DNA from: Clostridiaceae bacterium AF10-41
GTDB taxonomy: Bacteria > Bacillota > Clostridia > Clostridiales > Clostridiaceae
Assembly: GCA_027686065.1 (NCBI GenBank)
Contig: JAQCTH010000038.1
Coordinates: 1 to 7,389 of the forward strand
Length of the DNA: 7,389 nt
Direction of reading: 5' to 3'
Shown: one piece after another, positions 1 to 6,923 of the stretch
Numbering within the stretch: position 1 is the stretch's first letter
Layout: each line of letters opens with the position of its first letter
Notes under the pieces: generated by a model
What the model saw: only the letters and a program-made list of their open reading frames with translations
Database searches by the model: none
Told to the model about the DNA's origin: nothing
Program-made: the position numbers and the translations under genes

Positions 1-440
1 GTCAATTTTCTATAAACTATATTAATATAAAATTTCTTTAGTTTGAAATAATTTAATGATAGTTTGTTTACCATTGTTCCTATATAGAAATTTAATAATG
101 TTTCCGGATGTACCAAATAAAATAAAACTCTCAAGTTTGGAACATCTTTTTTTATATTATTAAATAACTCATAGAAATTTCCTCCTGACATAAATATAAG
201 AGTATATTCTTCTATTTTAAATCTTTCTTTTATATTTTTCCAGCAATTATCACCATTGAATATTTTAATATATTTTAATTTATTGCAATCAAGTAACTCA
301 TACACTGTTCCTTCTTTTTCATCGATAACTATACATTGATCATTACCTAGTTTGTTAGATTCTTCAATAAATCGTTGAATAAAAGTATGTATTCCACCCT
401 TTTCTTCTACTGGAAAATAAAATATAAACTTTTCTTTCAT
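1..440 (-). CDS. Probable glycosyltransferase, N-terminal part only (cut by window edge)
   Basis: An open frame of 146 codons starts at ATG 440-438 and runs off the low-coordinate edge, so the C-terminal part is missing. An AGGAG ribosome binding site lies at 450-446, five bases before the ATG. The protein begins MKEKFIFYFPVEEKGGIHTF. A short beta strand followed by a GG-x-x-x-F helix is how the N-terminal Rossmann domain of GT-B glycosyltransferases (GT4 type) usually opens, and a FYLVHPE stretch near residue 110 fits a later strand of that domain. The diagnostic C-terminal E-x7-E motif would lie outside the window, so the family is inferred from fold-like features and from five neighbouring polysaccharide genes on the same strand. 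It follows the upstream GT4 gene after 110 bases, the longest gap between intact genes here. Coding is fairly certain; the function is moderately so. Confidence 0.72.
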   Translation of the reverse strand, partial: MKEKFIFYFPVEEKGGIHTFIQRFIEESNKLGNDQCIVIDEKEGTVYELLDCNKLKYIKIFNGDNCWKNIKERFKIEEYTLIFMSGGNFYELFNNIKKDVPNLRVLFYLVHPETLLNFYIGTMVNKLSLNYFKLKKFYINIVYRKL

Positions 441-550
441 ATTAACTCCTATGTCTTCATTATATATACTTTAAACAATTAGAAAAACTAAAAATATATC
501 TATTAAAACTTAATTTTTATACCTTAAATACCAAGCCTCTCTCTTATGTA

Positions 551-1666
551 TTAATTACTTAGTCTCTTCTCTATATTTAGAATAACTTTACTTTTTTCAA
601 AGTCAAATGCTCTTTCAATTAAATTACTTTTACTTTCACTATTTAACGCCATATTTATTTTAATTGATAAATCATTGATATCTTCAACATTAGCTAAGTA
701 TCCATATTTTCCATCATCTAAAATTTCATTAGCTCCAGAGCATCTAGTTGAAACAATTTTTTTATCTAAGGACAATGCCTCAATCAAAACACTTGGTAAT
801 CCTTCTCTACGTGATGATAATACGAAAAGATCACATTTTCTTAAAACTGCAAATGGGTTATCTATGAACCCTGGTAGGAAAACCCTATTGTCTATTCTTA
901 AATCTTTTATAATTTTCCCTAATTTATATCTTTCTTCTCCTTCTCCAAGAATTATTAAATTAGTATTGATATTAACTAATCTACTAAAAGCATGAATCAA
1001 AATATCAAAGCCCTTATCTTTAGTCAATCTCCCTATTGCAATAATATTTTTACCCTCAGGTAGTCTATAATCACTTTTTTCAAAAGACTTTCTAAGTATT
1101 AAATCAACTTCCATAGGATTATATTCTACATGAATTTTATCCTTATATTCGTTTAATTCAACTTTTGCTAAATCTGCACATTCTTTTGAGACACAAATAA
1201 TTTCATCATAAATTTTATAAGACTTATGAGATAGAAATTTATGAAGCTTAGAGAATCCATTAATATTAGTGTGTAACCAAGCGTAACTCTTTTTATTATA
1301 TTTTCGTAATATTCTTGCGACATTATAAGTAATCATCTTTTCTAAAAAAGCTACAACAATATCATCATCTTGAATAAAGCTTTCTAAACTTTTTACACCT
1401 TTAGTTGATCTTATAAAATATTTCATATATTTATTTATTTTTTTTGCAATACCCCAATCTTTTTTTATAAATTCACTTTCACTTGCATATCCAATTTCAA
1501 TATCACCAGCTAATTGGTTTAAATATGAGCCATAATTTTCAAACAAAAAAAGTCTAGGTTTAAATTTTTTTCTATCCAAATTATTTAATATATTTACAAG
1601 AACCCTTTCAGCTCCACCACTATCAAGATTATTAATTACAAAAGTGATTCTTTTAGGAGTTTTCAT
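551..1666 (-). CDS. Glycosyltransferase family 4 (GT-B fold)
   Basis: This 371-residue protein should transfer a sugar from a nucleotide-sugar donor to the growing lipid-linked repeat unit at the cytoplasmic face of the membrane. Length is normal for GT4. The N-terminal acceptor domain has the glycine-rich SGGAERVLVNI at about residues 16-26. The C-terminal donor domain has AIGRLTKDKG at 210-219 (Arg213 and Lys218 are the usual phosphate-contacting residues) and the retaining-GT E-x7-E motif EGLPSVLIE at 288-296, followed by CSGANEIL. There is no signal peptide or membrane segment. The ATG at 1666-1664 has a G-rich ribosome binding site at 1677-1670 that overlaps the TAG stop of the preceding GT2 gene; the gap is only ten bases, so translation is probably coupled. 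It resembles the other GT4 protein of the locus throughout (AFLE, ICVS and YNP motifs in both). Donor, acceptor and linkage cannot be read from sequence. Confidence 0.93.
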   Translation of the reverse strand: MKTPKRITFVINNLDSGGAERVLVNILNNLDRKKFKPRLFLFENYGSYLNQLAGDIEIGYASESEFIKKDWGIAKKINKYMKYFIRSTKGVKSLESFIQDDDIVVAFLEKMITYNVARILRKYNKKSYAWLHTNINGFSKLHKFLSHKSYKIYDEIICVSKECADLAKVELNEYKDKIHVEYNPMEVDLILRKSFEKSDYRLPEGKNIIAIGRLTKDKGFDILIHAFSRLVNINTNLIILGEGEERYKLGKIIKDLRIDNRVFLPGFIDNPFAVLRKCDLFVLSSRREGLPSVLIEALSLDKKIVSTRCSGANEILDDGKYGYLANVEDINDLSIKINMALNSESKSNLIERAFDFEKSKVILNIEKRLSN

Positions 1667-1676
1667 ATTCTCCCCC

Positions 1677-2660
1677 CTATTTAATGAGTTTTATTATTGT
1701 TTTATGAATAAACTTGGCTAAAGTATAATTAATCTTATAAAGATATATCCTTAATAACTCTGTCTTTTTGCATCTTTTGATGAATACTTTATAATATAGA
1801 TTATTTTTAATTATATCATTATCCTTATATTCGACAAAAAATTTTCTATGAATATAGTCTTCTATAGGACCAACAATTATTCTATAAAAATATAAATGTA
1901 AATACTTGCAAAACTCATATTCTTCTCTGTATTTTGCCATTAAGTCATTATCTTTTAAAAATTCTTCAATCCTCTGAATTGCCATTTTCACAGTTAAAGT
2001 TCTTTCTGTTACTCTATTAGTTGCACTATCTTCTCTAATCATATAATAATAATAACATTCTTCAACTTTACATACTTTTTTTGCCCTGCTAATTAGTTTT
2101 GTAATTATTAGTAAATCTTCTCCAACTAAAACATCGTCTTCAAACTTAATTTTTTCTGTAAACAACTCTTTTTTTATGAATTTATTCCAAACAGAAGCTG
2201 AAATATCATTTGTAAGTATTTCTTTTAAAGCTTCATCTCCAGATATTATACTATTTTCTTTATTTATAAAACACTTAGAAATCTTGTTATCTCTTACTTC
2301 GAAATAATTAAAAATTACTATATCAAAATTATTATCTACTGAACTATTATAAAGCTTTTCGATACAACGCCCATCAATCCAGTCATCAGAATCTAAAAAC
2401 ATTATGTATTGTCCATTTGCTTGCTCTAATGCAATATTTCTTGCTCTACTAACCCCTCCATTAGAAACATTAATTAATTTTAACGTTTTGTATTTAGTCA
2501 TCAATTCTTCTATTTTATTTCTTGTATTATCTGATGAGCCATCATTTACCACTATGACCTCAATATCATTTAATTCATTATTATTATATATTGATATTAT
2601 AGCTCTTTGAATATATTCTCCCACATTGTATGCTGGAATTATTATACTTACTTTTATCAA
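1677..2660 (-). CDS. Glycosyltransferase family 2 (GT-A fold), TTG start
   Basis: A 327-residue inverting-type GT2 enzyme that probably adds one sugar of the polysaccharide repeat unit from an NDP-sugar. The N-terminal GT-A domain is complete: VSIIIPAYN at residues 4-12, VVNDGSSDNT at 37-46 (nucleotide binding), NGGVSRARN at 67-75, and the metal-binding DxD motif as FLDSDDW at 88-94. GED at 180-182 lies where the family's catalytic-base region is found. The C-terminal third is basic and rich in Tyr and Lys and may lie on the membrane; I see no clear membrane helix. The start is TTG (2660-2658). A stop codon lies in frame upstream with no ATG or GTG between, and the protein begins exactly where GT2 proteins usually begin. 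An AAGGGG site at 2674-2669 stands eight bases upstream. It is 42 bases after the Wzy-like gene and ten before the next GT4 gene. Confidence 0.93.
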   Translation of the reverse strand: MIKVSIIIPAYNVGEYIQRAIISIYNNNELNDIEVIVVNDGSSDNTRNKIEELMTKYKTLKLINVSNGGVSRARNIALEQANGQYIMFLDSDDWIDGRCIEKLYNSSVDNNFDIVIFNYFEVRDNKISKCFINKENSIISGDEALKEILTNDISASVWNKFIKKELFTEKIKFEDDVLVGEDLLIITKLISRAKKVCKVEECYYYYMIREDSATNRVTERTLTVKMAIQRIEEFLKDNDLMAKYREEYEFCKYLHLYFYRIIVGPIEDYIHRKFFVEYKDNDIIKNNLYYKVFIKRCKKTELLRIYLYKINYTLAKFIHKTIIKLIK

Positions 2661-2668
2661 AGACCCTA

Positions 2669-2674
2669 CCCCTT
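2669..2674 (-). promoter_or_regulatory. Ribosome binding site supporting the TTG start of the GT2 gene
   Basis: On the minus strand AAGGGG occurs eight bases upstream of the TTG at 2660. A second G-run, AGGG at 2667-2664, is closer but spaced too tightly. With no in-frame ATG or GTG between the upstream stop and the conserved N-terminus, this site decides the start. Confidence 0.6.
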
Positions 2675-2702
2675 TTCTTTAAAATACTTTATCACCATCT
2701 TT

Positions 2703-3911
2703 TTATGTTCTATTAGTATTTAATATAGGGATTATCCCAACAATAAAAGCAAATAATGATAAATGTATTAATTCACTTGTTAAACAAAAAACCAAAAATA
2801 TTATTACAATAAATTTAATATAATTGTTGCTATCCATTAAAGTATATATTATTAATATGATAAAAATTATTAATCCTATAATTCCAGTCTCACATAGCAA
2901 TTGAAATATCGTACTATGTGGATGTACATACCAGCCCATATATTGTGTAGAAAAATAACTTCTAAAACTAGTTATTCCATTTCCAAAAATTATATTATTC
3001 TCAAATAATTTTATAGCATTTTCCCACATATAAAATCTTGTATTCATTGTATCCATACTAAAAATATTTCCAAATATATTTAGTAACTTCATTGATATAT
3101 ATGGCATTACTGATACTGAAATCGTAAAAAGAATCAAAATTTTATTGACTAGTGCTTCCTTTTTAACTTTTATAATTCTAAGTATATATATAAAAACACA
3201 TGCGAACAAAACAGCTATAGATATAGTTCTCGAAAGTGATAAAGCATACCCTAATAAAGAACTTAAAATTATTATAATTTTAAGTTTTTTGCTTTCTATT
3301 AAATATACTGCTGTAAAAAATAATATAATCATAAACATACTTGCATAATTTGGATCCTGTGCATAACCAGCTACTCTAAATTCTTGACCGAATAAATTTA
3401 AATTTTCTACCCCTGGATAATAGCCTAAATAATCTCCTCCCATAATTTGAGGTAACGTGTAACCCATCCAAACTAAAATCATGCTTATTATAAGTATAAC
3501 TCCTGATATAGTAATACAATTTATAATATATCTTTTATTTATTTTATCTCTATATAAAGCAAAATTTAATATAGCCATTATATTATTCATATCTAATATA
3601 GTCATATTAATAAAATCAGATTGGTTTAAAATTAATCCATTATTAATCCATCTAAAATTTACAATAAAAAAATAACTATAAAAAACAATTGCACAAATAA
3701 CAAGTTTATTAAATTTATTTTTTATTTGCATGTAATCTTTATTTACTAGTAATATCACTATTTTAGATACAATTAAATATCCTCCTAAAAGAACTTGTAA
3801 ATATCTCAAATCTATATTAAAAGGTAGAAACTCTCTATTAAATAAGAGCAAAACAAATAAAAAAGTATATATTTTTATTGCGTACCCTTCAATTATCTCT
3901 TTTTTAGTCAT
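2703..3911 (-). CDS. O-antigen ligase/polymerase-like membrane protein (probable Wzy)
   Basis: A very hydrophobic protein of 402 residues with about eleven or twelve predicted membrane segments, for example near 10-24, 38-56, 70-86, 128-151, 190-206, 212-245 (two), 258-274, 345-360 and 366-397. It matches the O-antigen ligase/polymerase family layout. GYAQDPNYASM at 182-192 and SLSRT at 225-229 (Arg228) precede a large external loop at about 275-340, which carries FGNGITSFRS and ends in HPHSTIFQLLCETGIIG at 330-346, like the family's H-N-x-x-L-E-x-x-x-E-x-G signature. The likely role is polymerising lipid-linked repeat units on the outer face of the membrane; a ligase role is possible but less likely with several GT genes and an initiating transferase alongside. 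The start is placed at ATG 3911-3909, seven bases after an AAGGAG site. An ATG at 3929 would add six residues and overlap the preceding gene by seven bases, but has no ribosome binding site. Confidence 0.88.
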   Translation of the reverse strand: MTKKEIIEGYAIKIYTFLFVLLLFNREFLPFNIDLRYLQVLLGGYLIVSKIVILLVNKDYMQIKNKFNKLVICAIVFYSYFFIVNFRWINNGLILNQSDFINMTILDMNNIMAILNFALYRDKINKRYIINCITISGVILIISMILVWMGYTLPQIMGGDYLGYYPGVENLNLFGQEFRVAGYAQDPNYASMFMIILFFTAVYLIESKKLKIIIILSSLLGYALSLSRTISIAVLFACVFIYILRIIKVKKEALVNKILILFTISVSVMPYISMKLLNIFGNIFSMDTMNTRFYMWENAIKLFENNIIFGNGITSFRSYFSTQYMGWYVHPHSTIFQLLCETGIIGLIIFIILIIYTLMDSNNYIKFIVIIFLVFCLTSELIHLSLFAFIVGIIPILNTNRT

Positions 3912-3918
3912 ATTGTAT

Positions 3919-3924
3919 CTCCTT
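3919..3924 (-). promoter_or_regulatory. Ribosome binding site that decides the Wzy-like gene start
   Basis: AAGGAG on the minus strand, seven bases before ATG 3911-3909 and overlapping the TAA stop (3925-3923) of the upstream GT4 gene. The alternative ATG at 3929 lies upstream of this site and has no purine-rich sequence of its own, so the shorter 402-residue product is preferred. Confidence 0.75.
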
Positions 3925-5119
3925 AACATAAATCTTCAATATTTTTAATAGCTTCTTTATAATCAAACATATCTTTTCTTTTAATAATCATTTTTTTATA
4001 TTTTTCATAAGTGTCACTATTTGTCAGCATATTTTTCATTCCTTCAAATAGGCTATCTTCATCATTTTCAGTGATTATCCCAAACTCTCCATTGCTTCCA
4101 AGTAATTCATGCATACCAGAACAGTTTACAGTAACTATAGTTTTTTCTAATACTACAGCTTCACTAGCTACTGTACTAAATCCTTCTGCTCTTGATGAGC
4201 ATACAAATGCATCTGCAAGTCTTAAATATTTATATGGATTCACCTTAAAGCCTAACAACTTAATACTACTATTTAAATTATTTTCATTTATATATTCTTC
4301 TAATTCTTGACGCTTATTTCCCTCACCAATAATCCATAATTCATAATCAATCCCTAAATCAATTAACTTCTTATGTACTCTTATTAGTCTATCATATCCC
4401 TTTTGAGTAACTAATCTTCCTATTGTGCAAAAAACAAATTTATTAGGCTTAGTTAAGTCTGTTACTTCTTCTTTAGACTTCTCTATGATCTCTTCTTTGT
4501 CTATTGGATTATATCTAACACTAACTTTATTTGGATTAAAATCAAACTTTTTAATAAATTTACTTCTTACTGTCTGTGATACACATATAACATTATCAAA
4601 CTTATTATAACAATCATACTCTACTTTTCTATTTCTAAATGCCGCTTCAGATTTTTTATGATTAATCATATCTACATGTATCCATGCTATTTTTTTAGAT
4701 TTTTTATTTGTCGATCCAGATATTATTTTTGCACATATACCTTCTAAAAATGCTATTTCAACATCATATTCTTCCCTAATCATTAATTTATAAAATAATT
4801 TAATCGGCATCACTTTCCACATGAACGTGTATAATTTGGCCACTAATTTTATTAATGAATTAGCTTTTGCCAATGGATTTCCTGGATTAGCTAAATCTTC
4901 ACTTTTTCCAACTTTCTTTTTCGACTTAAAAGGAAAATTAAATATGTACTTATATTTTACATCTTCATTAAAACTCCTTCTGAATACTCCTGTATTAACT
5001 ACCGCCATTACGGTTACATCATATTTGGTTTTATCCATTCCATTTGCAATATTGACTAATATCTTTTCTGCTCCACCTGCTCCTAAAGCATGAATCAAAA
5101 ACAATACTTTTTTTTTCAC
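3923..5119 (-). CDS. Glycosyltransferase family 4 (GT-B fold), GTG start
   Basis: A 398-residue retaining-type glycosyltransferase that probably adds a sugar to the undecaprenyl-linked intermediate soon after initiation, since its gene directly follows the initiating transferase. The acceptor domain opens with VLFLIHALGAGGAEKILVNI at 5-24. The donor domain has CTIGRLVTQKG at 231-241 (Arg235, Lys240), WIIGEG at 262-267, and the E-x7-E motif EGFSTVASE at 312-320, then NCSGMHELLG. There is no signal peptide or membrane helix. A Lys-rich stretch near 65-85 may help membrane contact (inference). The start is GTG at 5119-5117, directly after an in-frame TAA, with AGGGGTG at 5132-5126 six bases upstream. 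It lies 33 bases after the sugar-transferase stop. Length and motifs are intact. The sugar and linkage are unknown. Confidence 0.93.
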   Translation of the reverse strand: MKKKVLFLIHALGAGGAEKILVNIANGMDKTKYDVTVMAVVNTGVFRRSFNEDVKYKYIFNFPFKSKKKVGKSEDLANPGNPLAKANSLIKLVAKLYTFMWKVMPIKLFYKLMIREEYDVEIAFLEGICAKIISGSTNKKSKKIAWIHVDMINHKKSEAAFRNRKVEYDCYNKFDNVICVSQTVRSKFIKKFDFNPNKVSVRYNPIDKEEIIEKSKEEVTDLTKPNKFVFCTIGRLVTQKGYDRLIRVHKKLIDLGIDYELWIIGEGNKRQELEEYINENNLNSSIKLLGFKVNPYKYLRLADAFVCSSRAEGFSTVASEAVVLEKTIVTVNCSGMHELLGSNGEFGIITENDEDSLFEGMKNMLTNSDTYEKYKKMIIKRKDMFDYKEAIKNIEDLC

Positions 5120-5125
5120 TTAATT

Positions 5126-5132
5126 CACCCCT
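5126..5132 (-). promoter_or_regulatory. Ribosome binding site supporting the GTG start of the GT4 gene
   Basis: AGGGGTG on the minus strand, six bases before GTG 5119-5117. A TAA stop sits in frame directly before the GTG, so no longer product is possible in this frame. Confidence 0.6.
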
Positions 5133-5152
5133 ACTATATATATTTCTTTTCT

Positions 5153-5815
5153 CTATACAGCACCATCTTTTGAAATTACTGAAACTACTGTTTTAAATAT
5201 AATTTTTATATCCATAAAAAATGATCTATTATCAATATAATACATTTCCATGTCTACTCTTTCTTCATATGTTGTATTACTCCTACCATTGGCTTGCCAA
5301 TATCCAGTTAAACCAGGAGTAACTGAGATTAATTTTTTAGCATTTTCCCCAAACTTTTCTTTCTCTTTTTCTACAATAGGTCTTGGACCTACTACGCTCA
5401 TATTACCTTTAATAATATTTACCAACTGTGGCAGCTCATCCAAGCTTGTCCTTCTTAAAAACTCCCCAACTCTAGTTATTCTTGGATCATTATCAAGTTT
5501 AAAATTTATATAATACTCTTCTTTTTGCTTTGGAGTAAATTGTTCAAATATTTCCGCAGAATTTTCATACATAGTTCTAAATTTATATACCTTTATTACT
5601 TTGCCATTTCTTCCAATTCTATTATGTCCAAAAAATATTGGTCCTTTGGAATCAAATTTTATTAATATACCTATTATCAGAAAAATTGGACTTGTCAAAA
5701 TTAAAACAATAAAAGAACTTATTAAATCAAATACTCTCTTTCCTATTTCATACCTTTTTTTCAAATTCTTCTTATTATCTAAATATGCCTCATTTCTTAA
5801 ATTGATTTTTTCCAT
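5153..5815 (-). CDS. Initiating sugar-phosphate transferase (bacterial sugar transferase family, short monotopic type)
   Basis: A 220-residue phosphoglycosyl transferase that should move a sugar-1-phosphate from a UDP-sugar to undecaprenyl phosphate, the first committed step of repeat-unit synthesis. All family landmarks are present in order: KRVFDL at 26-31; a hydrophobic segment at about 28-52 with the Ser42-Pro43 break typical of the re-entrant membrane helix; KGPIFF at 57-62; RIGRNGK at 66-72; YKFRTM at 77-82; DPRITRVGEFLRRTSLDELPQL at 110-131 with the catalytic Asp126-Glu127 pair; VGPRP at 142-146; and PGLTGYWQANGRS at 167-179. It lacks the large multi-helix N-terminal region of WbaP/CpsE-type enzymes, so it is the minimal (PglC-like) architecture. 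The ATG at 5815-5813 has AGGGGG at 5828-5823, seven bases upstream. Neighbouring galE makes galactose or another 4-epimer a plausible first sugar, but this is inference. A decayed relative lies beyond galE. Confidence 0.95.
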   Translation of the reverse strand: MEKINLRNEAYLDNKKNLKKRYEIGKRVFDLISSFIVLILTSPIFLIIGILIKFDSKGPIFFGHNRIGRNGKVIKVYKFRTMYENSAEIFEQFTPKQKEEYYINFKLDNDPRITRVGEFLRRTSLDELPQLVNIIKGNMSVVGPRPIVEKEKEKFGENAKKLISVTPGLTGYWQANGRSNTTYEERVDMEMYYIDNRSFFMDIKIIFKTVVSVISKDGAV

Positions 5816-5890
5816 CTAATTTCCCCCTACAAAAATAATTCCCTAAATCTTATCTCAACGGAAATTATAGAATAAAAATTAAAAATATAA

Positions 5891-6904
5891 TTATCTATTC
5901 ATATCCGTTAAAACTTTATTTTGCCATCTCCACGAATCTGCACACATTTCTTCAATATTTTTCGCTGAATACCAATTTAACTCCTTCTGTGCCTTTTCTG
6001 GATTTGCATAGCAAGTTCCTACATCCCCTGGACGTCTATCTACTATTTTATAAGCAATTTCTTTACCAGTTGCTTTCGAAAATGCCTTTACAATATCTAA
6101 AACACTATATCCAATTCCTGTTCCTAAGTTATAAGTAACAAGTCCTGGATTTTCATCTAACTTTTCTAATGCTTTAATATGTCCTTTGGCTAGATCAACT
6201 ACATGTATATAATCTCTCACTCCAGTTCCATCTGGAGTGTCATAATCATCTCCAAATATATTAAGAACCTCAAGCTCCCCTATAGCAACCTTAGTTATGT
6301 ATGGCATTAAATTATTAGGTATTCCCTTAGGATCTTCACCTATTTCTCCACTTTCATGTGCACCTACTGGATTAAAATATCTCAAAATTGCGATATTCCA
6401 ATCATCTCTTGATCTATATATATCTCTAAGTATATCCTCTATTATTAGCTTTGTTCTTCCATATGGATTTGTAGCTGATAACGGAAAATCTTCTTTTATT
6501 GGCATAAGATCTACATCTCCATAAACAGTCGCAGATGAACTAAACACAAATTTTTTAATATTGTATTTTTTCATAAACTTTAAAACAACTAATGTACTGG
6601 TTATGTTATTATAATAATATTCAAGCGGCAATTCCCAAGATTCCCCAACTGCTTTGTATGCTGCGAAATGTATAATTGATTCAATATTGTTTTCCTTAAA
6701 TATTTTTTCTACATCTTTTTCATTTAATAAATCTATCTTATAAAATTTCGGTGTTTTGCCTGTTATTTTTTTTATTTTATCCAATACCTCTATTTTGCTA
6801 TTATATAAATTATCTGCTATAACTACATCACATCCACTATTCAGTAACTCTATAGCCGTATGGCTTCCTATATATCCAAGTCCACCTGTAATAAAAATAG
6901 ACAT
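5891..6904 (-). CDS. galE: UDP-glucose 4-epimerase
   Basis: A 337-residue NAD-dependent short-chain dehydrogenase-type epimerase that interconverts UDP-glucose and UDP-galactose in the cytoplasm, and in some members UDP-GlcNAc and UDP-GalNAc. The N-terminal Rossmann motif is TGGLGYIGSH at 6-15 (G-x-x-G-x-x-G), with the acidic D31-N32 contact for NAD. The catalytic residues are Ser124 in VFSSSATVYG and the Tyr148-x3-Lys152 pair in NPYGRTK, one residue short of the Escherichia coli numbering. RYFNPVGA near 175-182, the GTGVRDYIHV stretch near 226-235 and RRPGDV near 301-306 are all typical. Length matches the family (about 338). The ATG at 6904-6902 follows a near-perfect AAGGAGG site by six bases. 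It precedes the initiating transferase by 75 bases with no visible terminator, and here it probably feeds the polysaccharide pathway rather than galactose catabolism, since no galK or galT is nearby. Confidence 0.96.
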   Translation of the reverse strand: MSIFITGGLGYIGSHTAIELLNSGCDVVIADNLYNSKIEVLDKIKKITGKTPKFYKIDLLNEKDVEKIFKENNIESIIHFAAYKAVGESWELPLEYYYNNITSTLVVLKFMKKYNIKKFVFSSSATVYGDVDLMPIKEDFPLSATNPYGRTKLIIEDILRDIYRSRDDWNIAILRYFNPVGAHESGEIGEDPKGIPNNLMPYITKVAIGELEVLNIFGDDYDTPDGTGVRDYIHVVDLAKGHIKALEKLDENPGLVTYNLGTGIGYSVLDIVKAFSKATGKEIAYKIVDRRPGDVGTCYANPEKAQKELNWYSAKNIEEMCADSWRWQNKVLTDMNR

Positions 6905-6910
6905 TATAAA

Positions 6911-6917
6911 CCTCCTT
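6911..6917 (-). promoter_or_regulatory. Strong ribosome binding site of galE
   Basis: AAGGAGG on the minus strand, six bases before the galE ATG. It is the only full consensus site in the window; most other genes use a G-run such as AGGGGG. This may mean strong galE translation or a different origin for the galE 5' end (inference). Confidence 0.8.
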
Positions 6918-6923
6918 AACTAG

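Noticed and set aside
5816..5890. Possible promoter or terminator between galE and the sugar transferase
   Set aside because: A TATAAT at 5869-5864 and a TTGAGA further downstream are not arranged as a promoter, and no stable hairpin with a U-run is present; the genes most likely share a transcript.
675..6524. Plus-strand open frames of 60-106 codons opposite the minus-strand genes
   Set aside because: All lie antisense to well-supported genes, have no ribosome binding site or family motif, and reflect low stop frequency opposite AT-rich coding sequence.
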